Shown: positions 1-9,166 of the stretch, in pieces
Numbering within the stretch: the stretch's first letter is position 1
How the letters are laid out: every line of letters starts with the position of its first letter
DNA from: Streptomyces sp. V3I8
Lineage (GTDB): Bacteria; Actinomycetota; Actinomycetes; Streptomycetales; Streptomycetaceae
DNA: 64,000 nt
Direction of reading: 5' to 3'
Assembly (NCBI RefSeq): GCF_030817535.1
Contig: NZ_JAUSZL010000002.1
Coordinates: 620,001 to 684,000, forward strand
Program-made: the position numbers and the translations under genes
The notes under the pieces: generated by a model
What the model was told of the DNA's origin: nothing
The model's database searches: none
Seen by the model: the letters and a program-made list of their open reading frames with translations, nothing else

Positions 1-617
1 CGGCCATCTGGCCCGCCGTCGCCGCCTCCCTCGGAGGTGTGGAGCTGGTCAACCTGGGGCTGGCCGGCAGCGCGCTGCTCGACCCGTTCACCGCGCGCAC
101 CCTGCGGGACACCCCCGCCGACCTGATCAGCCTCAAGATCGGCATCAACGTGGTCAACGCCGACGCGATGCGCGTCCGCGCGTTCACCCCGGCCGTCCAC
201 GGCTTCCTCGACACGATCCGCGACGGCCACCCGGACACACCGCTGCTGGTCGTCTCACCCATCCTGTGCCCCATCCACGAGGACACGCCCGGCCCGAGCG
301 CCCCGGACCTCAGCCACCTCAAGGAGGGCCGGCTGCGGTTCGTGGCGATGGGCGACCCGGCGGAGAAGGCGGCCGGGAAACTGACGCTGCGCGTCGTCCG
401 CGACGAACTGGCCCGCATCGTGGCGCAGCGGGCCGAGGAGGACCCCCGTCTGCACCATCTCGACGGACTGTGCCTGTACGGCGAGGCCGACCACGCCGAG
501 CTGCCGCTGCCCGACCAGCTCCACCCGGACGCCGCCACCCACCGCCGCATCGGCGAACGCTTCGCCGAACAGGTCTTCGGTCCGGACGGCGCCTTCGGCC
601 GGGCCGCCCGGGGGTGA
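1..617 (+). CDS. SGNH/GDSL-family hydrolase, 5' end missing
   Basis: The reading frame is already open at base 3 and gives 204 residues before the TGA, so the N-terminus with the GDS nucleophile block lies outside the window. What remains fits the SGNH esterase fold: the block III segment GINVVNAD with its conserved Gly and Asn, a long middle region, and the closing catalytic block DQLHPDAATHRRIGERFA with the Asp-x-x-His pair. Members hydrolyse ester bonds of lipids or acetylated sugars. The substrate cannot be told from this part, and no signal peptide can be judged. The next gene is convergent. Confidence 0.8.
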   Translation, partial: AIWPAVAASLGGVELVNLGLAGSALLDPFTARTLRDTPADLISLKIGINVVNADAMRVRAFTPAVHGFLDTIRDGHPDTPLLVVSPILCPIHEDTPGPSAPDLSHLKEGRLRFVAMGDPAEKAAGKLTLRVVRDELARIVAQRAEEDPRLHHLDGLCLYGEADHAELPLPDQLHPDAATHRRIGERFAEQVFGPDGAFGRAARG

Positions 618-677
618 CCGACAGCCCTCGTGGGTGAACCGGCGGCTCGGGCGGCGGGACCCGGTCGTCGGTCCGGC

Positions 678-1094
678 TCAGTCGTCGGCCTGCTGATCGG
701 CCGTCGCCGGGCGGAAGCAGGCCGTCACCACCTTGCCGTGACGCTGGCACCGCGTCTCCCACTCGTCGGCGAGCATCTGCACGATGCCCACCCCGCGGCC
801 GGACGGTTCGCCGATCTCCGGTTCCCGCTGGCGCGGCAGCGTCGAGTCCTCGTCGTGGACGCTCACATGGAGGCAGTCGCCGTCCCAGGTGAGCACCAGG
901 TGCGCGTCGCTGTTCGCGTGGACGTGGGCGTTGGTGATCAGCTCGGACACGGCCAGCACGATGGCGTCCACCGTGTCGGGCTCGGCCGCGGTCCACGGCA
1001 GGGACTCCAGATGCTCCCGCGTCCATTCCCGTCCGGCGCGCACCCCGCCCGACACGGGAAACGAATGCGCCCAGCCCATCGCCTTGACCCCCAC
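678..1094 (-). CDS. RsbW/SpoIIAB-like ATP-binding protein (anti-sigma-type serine kinase)
   Basis: A 138-residue stand-alone GHKL ATPase domain. The N-box ELITNAHVHA (about residues 50-60), the G1 block VSVHDEDS and the G2 block GRGVGIVQMLAD are all present, with no sensor domain. Such proteins phosphorylate STAS-domain anti-sigma antagonists and bind sigma factors of the SigB/SigF type; streptomycetes have dozens. The GTG at 1094 is preceded by a GGAG at about 8 nt and is chosen; an ATG five codons inside is possible. No sigma factor or antagonist gene is adjacent, so its partner is unknown. Confidence 0.85.
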   Translation of the reverse strand: MGVKAMGWAHSFPVSGGVRAGREWTREHLESLPWTAAEPDTVDAIVLAVSELITNAHVHANSDAHLVLTWDGDCLHVSVHDEDSTLPRQREPEIGEPSGRGVGIVQMLADEWETRCQRHGKVVTACFRPATADQQADD

Positions 1095-1185
1095 CTGTCC
1101 ACTCCCGTTCCTGTCGTCCGTACCCCGCCGGTCACCGACCGGGTACCCGGCAGCCGCGCAGGCAGGCCTGCCTGCGCCCGTCCGG

Positions 1186-1839
1186 TCAGGAGTCGCTGCG
1201 GATGGCGGCGATGTCGAACTGCAGGCGGACCTTCTCGCTGACCATGGCGCCGCCCTCGGCCAGCCTGCTGTCGTAGGTCAGGCCCCACTCCGAGCGGTTG
1301 ATGGTCGTGGTGCCGTCGAAGCCGACGCGCTCGTAGCCGAACGGGTCGGTGACATGGCCTATGTAGGTCAGTTCGAGGACGACGGGACGCGTGACGTCCT
1401 TGATGGTGAGGTCGCCGGTCATCAGGTAGACGTCGGGGCCGGCCGTCTTCACGGCGGTGCTCAGGAACCGCATGTGCGGGTAGGACGCGGAGTCCAGGAA
1501 GTCCCGGCCGGTCAGATGGCTGTCCCGCTGGTCCACCCCCGTGTCGACGCTCGCCGTGGACAGCAGGATCTCGGCCCCCGAGCGGGACGGGTCACGGCCG
1601 TCGAAGAAGAGACGGCTCCGGTACTCGGTGAAGGCGCCCCGCACCGTGGTCACCATGGCGTGCCGGACGGAGAAGCCGATCCTGCTGTGCGCCGGGTCGA
1701 CGATCCAGTTCCCCGTCAGGTCCATCAGGTCGGTTCCCGGCCGGCCGCCCTGCGAGGAGGCCGGCCGGCCCGCCGCCCGTTTCGGTTCGACCAGCGTGTC
1801 CGCACGCCGGGGAGAAGCACCTCTGCTGAAAAGATTCAT
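1186..1839 (-). CDS. YceI-family polyisoprenoid-binding-like protein
   Basis: 217 residues. From about residue 43 it follows the YceI lipocalin-like pattern: GNWIVDPAHSRIGFSVRHAMVTTVRG at the start, then DLTIKDVTRPVVLEL, then FDGTTTINRSEWGL near the end. The family forms a beta-barrel that binds isoprenoid quinones or similar lipids. No signal peptide is visible, so it is probably cytoplasmic, as is common for actinobacterial members. The first 38 residues are basic and low-complexity. The start at 1839 has AGGTGA 3 nt upstream; an internal ATG (MDLTGNW) would give a length closer to the family norm. It is a single gene with 202 bp upstream. Confidence 0.85.
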   Translation of the reverse strand: MNLFSRGASPRRADTLVEPKRAAGRPASSQGGRPGTDLMDLTGNWIVDPAHSRIGFSVRHAMVTTVRGAFTEYRSRLFFDGRDPSRSGAEILLSTASVDTGVDQRDSHLTGRDFLDSASYPHMRFLSTAVKTAGPDVYLMTGDLTIKDVTRPVVLELTYIGHVTDPFGYERVGFDGTTTINRSEWGLTYDSRLAEGGAMVSEKVRLQFDIAAIRSDS

Positions 1840-2041
1840 GACTCACCTAGCTGATGCGCGATTGATATTTCCGCAGGCCCAACCAAGATCCGTAAGTTTA
1901 CTGGACACCTGCCCGGTGACCAGCGGCTCATCCCCGCGGAACCAAGGGGTCACAGAATCCACACACCTGTTACCGGGCCCTCAAGAGGACACGGGGTGCC
2001 GGTGAAAGCCGCATTGCGGAAAGGAATGCGCGCCTATGTGT

Positions 2042-3616
2042 TCAGTAACCGAAACTCGTCGTATAGGCGCACTCGGTGTATATGTACCCGGAGGACAGCT
2101 TGGCCGTGTCCGACGCCGGGGTCTTTCCGGTGCCGCTCTGGGACTTGTGCACGAAGTACGTCGTGCCGGCGGGCAGGCTGATGGTCCGCTGGGGGTAGTT
2201 CCTGCCGCTGTCGCTGCACGGTTCGAAGCCCCGCGTCACCGTGCTCGCGAGGGAGTACGAGGAGCACTTCCCGCAGGCCTTGAGCGTGAAGCTGCCCGTG
2301 ACCGGTCCCGTGTACAGCACCGTGATGTCGTCCGGGCTGTCGTTCTTGACGGTGACGGAGATGCCGCCGCCGGATGCCGTGGTCGGCAGGCGCTTGCCCG
2401 CGGCGGGCACCGTCTGGGCGACCTCGGCGGCTATGGCGATCTTCTTGGCCCGGTCCCGGTTCCGGTGGTTCGGATTGCTCTTGGCGAAGTCGTTCATGGT
2501 GGTGACGGCCTCGGCGAAGCTCTTCTCCCTGTACTGGTCCACCCCGCAGGCGTACGTACCCGAGTCCGCGTTCTTCCGGGCCCGGGCGGCGTCCTTGTCG
2601 AGGGCATCGGTCACCGTGGCGTCCTGCCCCCGCAACCCGGCGAGCTGGGTGTTCAGGGTGCCGAGGTGCTCGACCGCCTTGCAGGGGTCGTCGCCGCCCA
2701 CGTCCTTGACGGCCTTGTCGACCGCCGCCGCGACCGAGGGCTCCACCTTCGCGGCCTGCTCCGAGTCCGGGAAGGTCGACAGGAGTTCACCGAAGTGCGC
2801 GGTCCAGTCGGCGGCCCCGCCGGACAGTGACCGCGCCCCGCACTCGTAGAGCGAGGTGGCCAGCCGGTCGTCGGGCCACGTCCTGAGCGCTCCGACCTCG
2901 TTCCCGCCCATGGTGCGCGGGACCGTGCGGAGGTACTTCAAGGGGGCCACGGCGTCGCAGTAGTTCCGCTCGTCGTAGGGGGAGGCGACGCTGGTGTAGA
3001 AGCTCTTGAGCCGGCCCGGCACCCGGTCGGCCGCCCTCGAACCGGGGTGTTCGCCGCGCAGGTCCCGGTAGGCGGTCAAGGCCTGGCGGTAGTCGGGCTC
3101 CGCCGTGGAGAACGGCTGCTTCCCCGCTGTCCGGACCAGCTCGTCCGCCCGCTCGAGGCGGTCGAGGAGCATCTGCTCGGTGGCCTCGTCGCGCGCGTCG
3201 CCGTACAGGACGACACCACCGGCGGGCACGGCCAGCAGCACGATCCCGAGCACGACGGCGACCCAGGCCGCCGGCGGCCAGGAGAGCCGGGTGCGCAGCC
3301 CGACGACCGCGCCGTGGACGGCCGCGAGCGCGAGGAGGACGAGGTAGGCGACCAGGACGCCGGCGGAGACGCCGTCCGGGTCCGCGGGCAGCGCCACCAG
3401 CAGCAGGACCGCGGTCGCCACCCAGCAGGCCGCCGTCAGCCACCAGCGCCGCACCAGCGCGTAGCCGAGTCCCAGTCCGCACAGGTTCAGCAGCGCCACC
3501 GCGGCCGCTCTCCAGCCGTCCGCGGGCGCCGGCGGTGGCGCGGTCGGCATCGGCGGTACGACGAACCCCTGCCGCGGGTCGGTTCCCTGACGCGGGTCGT
3601 TGTGGTCCCAGGACAT
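2042..3616 (-). CDS. Membrane protein of unknown function, proline-rich N-terminus
   Basis: 524 residues. The ATG at 3616 is chosen because GGGGGAG lies 5 nt upstream; a TTG six codons earlier lacks such a site. The order is a short hydrophilic Pro-rich head, four hydrophobic segments (about residues 35-150), then a long soluble region, presumably extracellular, of roughly 370 residues. That region has helical alternation suggesting TPR-like pairs (YRQALTAYRDLRGEHPGSRA; SFAEAVTTMNDFAKSNPNHR). The tail is beta-rich with paired cysteines (CGKCSSY, FEPCSDSG). It may be a surface protein that binds a partner through the repeats. No family was recognised. It lies downstream of the TPR gene on the same strand. 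Confidence 0.7.
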   Translation of the reverse strand: MSWDHNDPRQGTDPRQGFVVPPMPTAPPPAPADGWRAAAVALLNLCGLGLGYALVRRWWLTAACWVATAVLLLVALPADPDGVSAGVLVAYLVLLALAAVHGAVVGLRTRLSWPPAAWVAVVLGIVLLAVPAGGVVLYGDARDEATEQMLLDRLERADELVRTAGKQPFSTAEPDYRQALTAYRDLRGEHPGSRAADRVPGRLKSFYTSVASPYDERNYCDAVAPLKYLRTVPRTMGGNEVGALRTWPDDRLATSLYECGARSLSGGAADWTAHFGELLSTFPDSEQAAKVEPSVAAAVDKAVKDVGGDDPCKAVEHLGTLNTQLAGLRGQDATVTDALDKDAARARKNADSGTYACGVDQYREKSFAEAVTTMNDFAKSNPNHRNRDRAKKIAIAAEVAQTVPAAGKRLPTTASGGGISVTVKNDSPDDITVLYTGPVTGSFTLKACGKCSSYSLASTVTRGFEPCSDSGRNYPQRTISLPAGTTYFVHKSQSGTGKTPASDTAKLSSGYIYTECAYTTSFGY

Positions 3617-3741
3617 GACGGCTCCCCCAGTCAATCACGCCCGAACTTCTATGACTTGTCAGCGTACGGTCAGCCGTTCGAGCAGGACAAGAGGCACCGG
3701 GAGATCTTCGCGGAACGCCATCCTGGCAGGGGCACCGGGTC

Positions 3742-5430
3742 TCAGCAACAACCGGTGCCGGCGGGCTTCGCGACCTCGTCGAGGTGGAGGCGGCAGAAGC
3801 ACGACGCCTCCACCGGTACGTCCGCCACGGCGGCGGCGATCTTCAGCTGCTGGGCCACGATCCGCGCCTCCCCCTCCTTGCCGAGCCGGACGAGGCACTC
3901 GTGGAACCCGTGCAGGGCCCAGACGTTGCCGGGATGGTGCAGGGCGCGGGGAAGCGTGTCGTCGAGCCCGAGGTCGGCCCGGTAGACGGCCTCCGCCTCG
4001 GCGACGCGCCCCTGTTCCAGGAGCAGGGCGCCGTACGCGTGCCGGGTGGGTTGCATCCACCCCCAGGGCTCGTCGTAGGGCAGCGCGTCGTCCAGTTCGA
4101 CCGACCGCTCCAGCGCGGCGAAGGCGGCCTCGAAGTCGCCCTTGCGGTACTCCAGCTCGCCGTCGAGCATCGCGGAGGCGACCGCCAGGAGGTCGGCGCA
4201 GGTGTTGTTGAACAGCATCCGGGTCCGCGGGACCCGCGCGACCGCCGCCCGGAACAGGTCGCGCTCGGTCTCGGCCTCCTCGGTCCGGCCGGTGGCCGAG
4301 TGGGCGACACCGCGGGCGTAGTGCAGCATCGCGGTCGTCACGCAGTACAGCCGCGGGTCGGCGGGCAGCGGCAGGCGCAGGATGTCGGCCCAGCGGCCGA
4401 ACCGGATCAGGACGTGCACCCGCATGGCGAGGAAGCCCTCGAGCCAGTCCGCCATGGGCGGGCTCTGCACCCGCAACAGGTCCTCCGGAACGGCGGCCTC
4501 GAGCTGCGCGGCGGTCTCCAGGGCGATCCGCGACTGCCCGAGGAACATCGCGCCGTAGATCCTGAAGTGATGGTTGTGCGCCCGGTACAGCGTGTAGAAG
4601 TTCATCGCCCCGGACCGCGCGAGGTACTTCTCGTCGGCGGCGATCGCCGCGCCGTTGTCGGCCACGACCCGCCGGTAGTCGCCGCACAGCACGTCGAGGT
4701 GGGTGGGCATGTGCCGCAGGTGGCCGGCGTCGGGGACCAGACCGCGCAGCCGGTCGGCGGCGGGCAGCGCGGCCTCGGGGGCCGGGGACATCTCCATCAG
4801 GTGGATGTACAGGTGCAGCAGTCCCGGGTGGCCGGCTCCGGCGTCGGTGGCGAGCGCCCGCTCCAGCACCGCCCGGGCCACCGTCGTACGCGAACCGGCG
4901 GCGGGTTCGCCCGTGCGCAGGTCCCACAGCCGCCAGGGCGTGAGGTTCATCAGGGCGTCGGCGTAGAGCGCGGCCACGTCCAGGTCGTCCGGGGCGAGTT
5001 CGTACACGGCGCGCATGCTGTCGGCGTACGGCTCGTTCCACACCGAGCAGTCCTCGACGGTCCCGGCCTGCGGGTAACGGGCCCGCAGCGCGCCGATCAG
5101 GGCGCGCTCGACGGGGGTGGCACCGGCCGCCTTCCGGTGCGCGAGCTCCACGGCGGCGTGCGTGCGGTCGACGGTACGGGCCAGGTCCTCGCCGTCGAAG
5201 AACTCCCAGGGCTTGTTGTAGTTGGGCCCGAGCGCGTAGGCGATGCCCCAGTGGGCCATGGCGCAGTCGGGGTCCGCCGCGGCGGCGGCCTCGAAACAGG
5301 CGACGGCCTCCTCGTGGTGGAAGGCGTAGGACCAGACCAGACCGCGGTCGAACCACGACCGGGCCTGCAGGGACGGTGTCGTCACGGTGCGGCCGTGACT
5401 GCCGAGGTCGTAGTAGTCCGTGTGGTCCAT
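3742..5430 (-). CDS. Tetratricopeptide-repeat protein with His-rich core and Cys tail
   Basis: 562 residues made of helical TPR-type pairs from end to end (early copy FDRGLVWSYAFHHEEAVACF; late copy LLLEQGRVAEAEAVYRADLG). The start has AGGAGGGG 4 nt upstream. Between residues 201 and 244 is a cluster of conserved-looking residues, HPGLLHLYIHLMEMS and GHLRHMPTHLD, that looks like a metal or cofactor site rather than plain TPR. The C-terminus ends in CFC...CC. There is no signal peptide. Related TPR proteins with the same HPG...IH..E and HMP.H blocks are widespread in bacteria and remain uncharacterised. The name therefore describes the fold, not a proven role. Confidence 0.8.
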   Translation of the reverse strand: MDHTDYYDLGSHGRTVTTPSLQARSWFDRGLVWSYAFHHEEAVACFEAAAAADPDCAMAHWGIAYALGPNYNKPWEFFDGEDLARTVDRTHAAVELAHRKAAGATPVERALIGALRARYPQAGTVEDCSVWNEPYADSMRAVYELAPDDLDVAALYADALMNLTPWRLWDLRTGEPAAGSRTTVARAVLERALATDAGAGHPGLLHLYIHLMEMSPAPEAALPAADRLRGLVPDAGHLRHMPTHLDVLCGDYRRVVADNGAAIAADEKYLARSGAMNFYTLYRAHNHHFRIYGAMFLGQSRIALETAAQLEAAVPEDLLRVQSPPMADWLEGFLAMRVHVLIRFGRWADILRLPLPADPRLYCVTTAMLHYARGVAHSATGRTEEAETERDLFRAAVARVPRTRMLFNNTCADLLAVASAMLDGELEYRKGDFEAAFAALERSVELDDALPYDEPWGWMQPTRHAYGALLLEQGRVAEAEAVYRADLGLDDTLPRALHHPGNVWALHGFHECLVRLGKEGEARIVAQQLKIAAAVADVPVEASCFCRLHLDEVAKPAGTGCC

Positions 5431-5487
5431 CCACCCCTCCTGCGCGTGTGCGGCCGGAGCCCGGGGCCCGGGGCCCGCCGCCCCGAG

Positions 5488-5658
5488 CCTAGGGCGTTCT
5501 CTTTTGGATCAGGTCGGATCAGGCCGCGGTGTCCGGTGCGGTGCATCGCACGGCGGAGCATGATCCGCGTACCGGGCGTACCCGGGTCGTGCGACAACGC
5601 CGCGAGGCGCCGTGCCGGGCGCCGCGGACCCGGGCTGGTCCAAAAGAAACGCCCTGGG
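5488..5658. repeat. Snap-back (MITE-like) element with about 24-bp inverted ends
   Basis: The left end (5488-5512) reads CCTAGGGCGTTCTCTTTTGG followed by ATCAG. The right end (5635-5658) is its near-exact reverse complement (CTGGTCCAAAAGAAACGCCC, then TGGG), with three substitutions and one 1-nt gap. The 120-bp interior has further small palindromes (GTGCATCGCAC; ACCGGGCGTACCCGGGT) and no coding potential. The A/T tracts in the arms stand out from the surrounding GC-rich DNA. This is the shape of a miniature inverted-repeat element or IS remnant. It lies just upstream of the TPR gene and may alter its promoter. Copy number elsewhere is unknown. Confidence 0.6.
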
Positions 5659-5774
5659 GGTGATGCGCGCGCGTATCGGTCCCGGACGGGGCGACACCAC
5701 TCGTCCGGCCGGTCAGCACGCGGGTGCCGCCCGGCGGGCGGCACCCGCGTGCGGGAGGGGCGTCCCGGCCGTCC

Positions 5775-6092
5775 TCAGAACTCGCTGTCGATGCCGGTGA
5801 CGAACGCCGGACCCAGCGGGGCGTCCTTCTCGGCGAACCCGCTGTCGCGCAGCGCACCGGAGACCAGTCGGACCGCTTCGGTCTCGGCGCCGGCCTGGTC
5901 CGCCGCCTCGACCTCGATGCGGGCGGAGAACATGCCGCCGTCCTCGACCGTCAGCAGACTCAGCTCCTCGCTCTCGCCCAGGTCCGTGTTCTGCGGATCC
6001 CGGGGACGCAGCCTGCGTTCGATGTCGGAGCGCGCGGCGTCCGGCACGCCGTTGACGAACGTGCCGGGGACGGTGATGACGTACGTGGTCAT
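5775..6092 (-). CDS. Small protein of unknown function
   Basis: 105 residues, ATG start with AAGGAG 5 nt upstream, so translation is well supported. It reads as a compact alpha/beta domain: an N-terminal strand MTTYVITVPG, a helix SDIERRLRP, strands around LSLLTVEDGGMFSARIEVEA, a helix QAGAETEAVRLVSGALRDSG and a short C-terminal strand. No cysteines, signal peptide or membrane segment. The pattern recalls ferredoxin-fold (ACT-like or dimeric alpha/beta barrel) proteins, but this is only a guess from the strand/helix order. It is expressed away from the phosphatase gene across a 477-bp gap. Confidence 0.7.
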   Translation of the reverse strand: MTTYVITVPGTFVNGVPDAARSDIERRLRPRDPQNTDLGESEELSLLTVEDGGMFSARIEVEAADQAGAETEAVRLVSGALRDSGFAEKDAPLGPAFVTGIDSEF

Positions 6093-6569
6093 GGGAACTC
6101 CTTACGGACGAGGACACACCGGATGGTCGAAGACCGTACGAGCCGGGAGCCGGCCGCGGCGGGGTCCGCCGCCGGCGGGACCGGGCGGCGCACGGACGAC
6201 GGCGACCCGTGTTGTCCTGATTGCATGTGATCCGCTCCTCCCGGCCGTGACCCGCCCGGTGTACGCCCCACCGGCTCGCAGGTGATCCACGTTCCGCGTT
6301 CCCCGCCTCCGCCCGGAAATGCGGGCCGTCCCCGGCGGCCGGCGGGCAGCGCCCGTGACCTCCCCTTTCCGCCGCGCCCCCGGTGTCCGGGAACGGCGGG
6401 CACCGGGAGCGGGAGAACACGGTCGTCACCGGATGCCCACCGTCCGCGTGCACCCCGGTAGCCTCGTCGGATCCATGCGCGCACGGCTTCTCCCGGGTGC
6501 AGGCAGAGGGCGTCGTGGCGCATTCTTGCTGTGTCAGCCACCCGGGCGGCGACGGACGAGGTAGGGCCG
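6093..6569. other. Divergent intergenic region, 477 bp
   Basis: Lies between the small minus-strand gene and the plus-strand phosphatase, so it must hold both promoters. It is GC-rich, with no frame of good codon usage. A TAGCCT at 6460-6465 is a possible -10 for the plus-strand gene, but no convincing -35 accompanies it. Two GTGATCC copies (near 6228 and 6281) are the only repeat noticed. Confidence 0.4.
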
Positions 6570-9131
6570 ATGACTGGGAGAGCCGAGCACGGGACCCGGA
6601 CGCCCGGACGCCTGGACCCGCTGCTCACGGGGATCACGACGGAGGCGATCAGCGCGGCCGGCGGCTTCGCGGGGGGCGTGTACCTGCGCTCCGGCACCCC
6701 CGGGCTGTTGCGGCTGGCGGTGCTCTCGGGCCTGCCCGGCCCGCTCTTCCGCCCCTGGTCGCGCGTGCACGTGGACCGCAGGTTCCCGGTGGCCGACGCG
6801 TTCCGGCTGGGCGTCCAGGTGGTGCTCGCGGACGCCACGGAGACGATGCGCCGTTACCCCCAGTTCGCGGCGGGTCTGCCGTTCCAGTTCGGCTCCCTGT
6901 ACGTGCCGGTCGTGGGCAGGTCGACGACGTACGGCGTACTGACGCTGCTGCGCCCCTCGGTGTCGGACACCACCGAGGTGCTGCCCGACCGTGACCGCAT
7001 GGCACAGCTGGCCGACGACCTGGGCGAGGCCCTGTGGAACCTGGAGGAGGAGGGCGGGCCCGAGGTCGTTTGGGACGGTGAGCCGCTCTGCGTACGGCCC
7101 CTGGCCAGCCATCCGCCCGCCGGGCGCATGGGGCGGTTCACCTGGGACCCGGCGTCCGGCGTGGTGACCGCGGACAGCCGTCTGCATGCCCTGCTGGGAG
7201 TACCGCCGGGCGTGCTCACGGACACCCCGCAGGGCCTGGCGGACGCGGTGGCGCCCGCCGACTCCCCGCAGATCCTGTCCGCCCTGCGGGAGACGTCCGT
7301 GGGCAGGCCGCCGCCCCTGCCCCTGCCGGTGCACGCGGCCGACGGCGGTCTGCGGCTGCTGGAGCTGTGGACCCCGGAGGACCTGCCCGTGCCGTCGCGG
7401 CCGCACACCGTGCGGGGTCTCGTCCTCGACCCGGACATCGGCTCGGCCGGCGACGGGGCGGCCGACCTGCTCCCCGAGGGCGTGTTCTGCCTGGACCGGC
7501 TGGGTCTGATCGTCTACGCGAACGAGCGGGCCGCCCACCTGCTGGACCGTCCCCGGACGCGGCTCCTGGGCCGGCCGCTGGGCGAGGAGGTGCCGTGGCT
7601 GGAGCGGTCCGCCTACGAGGACCACCTCCGCGAGGCCCTGCTGTCCTCGGAGCCGGTGCACTTCCATGTCGTACGGCCGCTCGACGACGGTGCCCGGCAC
7701 GGGGAGGCGCCCGTGCCGGGGCCCGCGGGCGGTGACTGGATGGCCATCTCCGTCTACCCCGGACCCGACATCCTGACCTGCACCATCGTGTCCGCGAACC
7801 GGGTGGCCGACCCCGTCCCCACGGCAGCGCACGAGGGATCGGCGGCCACGGGTGTGCCCCTGTCCGAAAGACCGGCCGCCGGGGTCACCTCGATGGCCCC
7901 GCTCTACCGGCCGATCGTCCTCGCGATCGCGCTGACCGAGGCGGTCACCGCGCGGCAGGTGTCCGCGGTGGTGATGCAGGAGCTGCTGCCGGCCTTCGGC
8001 GGCGGCCGGCTCGCCATCTACCTGCTGCAGGAACGACACCTCTACCTGGCCTGGGAGACGGGCTTCCCGCAGGGTTTCCTGGCACCGTTCGAAGGGGTCG
8101 CGCTCGACGCGCGCATTCCCGGTGCGGAGACCCTCACCACCGGCCGCCCGCTGTTCTTCGAGTCGATGCAGCAGCTCGCGGCCGCCTACCCGGGCATACC
8201 CCTCGACGCGACGGAGGGCTCCCGGGCCTTCCTGCCCCTGATCGCCTCGGGCCGCCCGGTCGGGTCCTGCATCCTGGGCTTCGACCGCCCGCGCGGCTTC
8301 AGCACCGAGGAGCGCACGGTGCTCACGGCCCTCGCCGGGCTGATCGCCCACGCCATGGAGAAGGCACAGCGCTACGACAGCGAGGCCGCACTCGCACGGG
8401 GCCTGCAGCAGGCGCTCCTCCCCCGCCGCCTCTCGGCGCACCCGCAGCTGGAGACCGTCGGGCGCTATCTGCCGGGCACCCAGGGGATGGACGTGGGAGG
8501 CGACTGGTACGACGTCGTCGAGTCGGGGCACGGCCTCGCGCTCGTCATCGGGGACGTCCAGGGGCACGGCGTCCAGGCCGCCGCCACCATGGGGCAACTG
8601 CGCAGTGCCGTACGGGCCTTCGCGCTCGGCGACCGGTCGCCCGACGAGGTCATGAGCGGCACCAACCACCTGCTGATCGACCTCGACCCCGGTCTGTTCG
8701 CCAGCTGCTGCTACATCCGGCTGGATCCGCTCACCGGGCTGGCGCGGGTGGCCCGGGCGGGGCACCCGCCGCCGATCCTGCGGTACCCGGACGGCCGTAC
8801 GCACGTCCTGGACATTCCCGGCGGGATCGTCCTCGGCGTGGACCCGCAGGCCCACTATCCGGTGACGGAGCTGCGGCTGGACCCCGGGGCCGTCCTCGCG
8901 CTCTACACCGACGGGCTGGTCGAGCGGCCCGGTGTCGACATCGACGAGGGCATCACCGCGCTGCGCGTCGCCCTGGCCCGGGCCGGAGCGCCCGCCGCGC
9001 GTCCCGGGGGCCGGTCGCTCGCGGGGATCGCCGACCGGCTCACCGCCAAGGCACGGCACGTCGCCGACCGCCCCGACGACATAGCGCTCCTGCTCGCCAC
9101 GCGCCGCGTCACGCCGCGCTCGCACGGCTGA
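6570..9131 (+). CDS. GAF/PAS sensor PP2C (SpoIIE-type) serine phosphatase
   Basis: 853 residues. The ATG at 6570 has GAGG 8 nt upstream; a GTG at 6531 lacks a ribosome site. Domains in order: an N-terminal GAF-like region (about 15-155), two PAS-like regions (about 165-290 and 300-400, the second with VFCLDRLGLIVYANERAAHL), a GAF domain (about 450-590) and a C-terminal PP2C domain (about 610-845). The phosphatase metal ligands are visible in VGGDWYDVV, GDVQGHG, YTDGLVE and RPDDIALL. Such proteins dephosphorylate STAS-domain anti-sigma antagonists in response to a ligand bound by GAF or PAS. There is no membrane segment, so the signal is intracellular. Confidence 0.9.
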   Translation: MTGRAEHGTRTPGRLDPLLTGITTEAISAAGGFAGGVYLRSGTPGLLRLAVLSGLPGPLFRPWSRVHVDRRFPVADAFRLGVQVVLADATETMRRYPQFAAGLPFQFGSLYVPVVGRSTTYGVLTLLRPSVSDTTEVLPDRDRMAQLADDLGEALWNLEEEGGPEVVWDGEPLCVRPLASHPPAGRMGRFTWDPASGVVTADSRLHALLGVPPGVLTDTPQGLADAVAPADSPQILSALRETSVGRPPPLPLPVHAADGGLRLLELWTPEDLPVPSRPHTVRGLVLDPDIGSAGDGAADLLPEGVFCLDRLGLIVYANERAAHLLDRPRTRLLGRPLGEEVPWLERSAYEDHLREALLSSEPVHFHVVRPLDDGARHGEAPVPGPAGGDWMAISVYPGPDILTCTIVSANRVADPVPTAAHEGSAATGVPLSERPAAGVTSMAPLYRPIVLAIALTEAVTARQVSAVVMQELLPAFGGGRLAIYLLQERHLYLAWETGFPQGFLAPFEGVALDARIPGAETLTTGRPLFFESMQQLAAAYPGIPLDATEGSRAFLPLIASGRPVGSCILGFDRPRGFSTEERTVLTALAGLIAHAMEKAQRYDSEAALARGLQQALLPRRLSAHPQLETVGRYLPGTQGMDVGGDWYDVVESGHGLALVIGDVQGHGVQAAATMGQLRSAVRAFALGDRSPDEVMSGTNHLLIDLDPGLFASCCYIRLDPLTGLARVARAGHPPPILRYPDGRTHVLDIPGGIVLGVDPQAHYPVTELRLDPGAVLALYTDGLVERPGVDIDEGITALRVALARAGAPAARPGGRSLAGIADRLTAKARHVADRPDDIALLLATRRVTPRSHG

Positions 9132-9141
9132 GGCCCTCTCA

Positions 9142-9157
9142 CGCCGCTTCGGCGGCG
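9142..9157. terminator. Small UUCG hairpin between convergent genes
   Basis: CGCCGC-TTCG-GCGGCG begins 10 nt after the phosphatase stop and 10 nt before the end of the opposite gene. The UUCG loop makes it unusually stable, but there is no T-run, so termination is only probable. Confidence 0.4.
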
Positions 9158-9166
9158 GCGCGCGGC

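Noticed and set aside
5488..5658. A simple transcription terminator
   Set aside because: The arms are separated by 120 bp and lie upstream of, not behind, the TPR gene; a terminator would have a short loop.
3784..6285. An 833-codon plus-strand frame antisense to the TPR gene
   Set aside because: Opposes a well-supported gene with a good ribosome site and known-fold motifs; the composition is that of a shadow frame.
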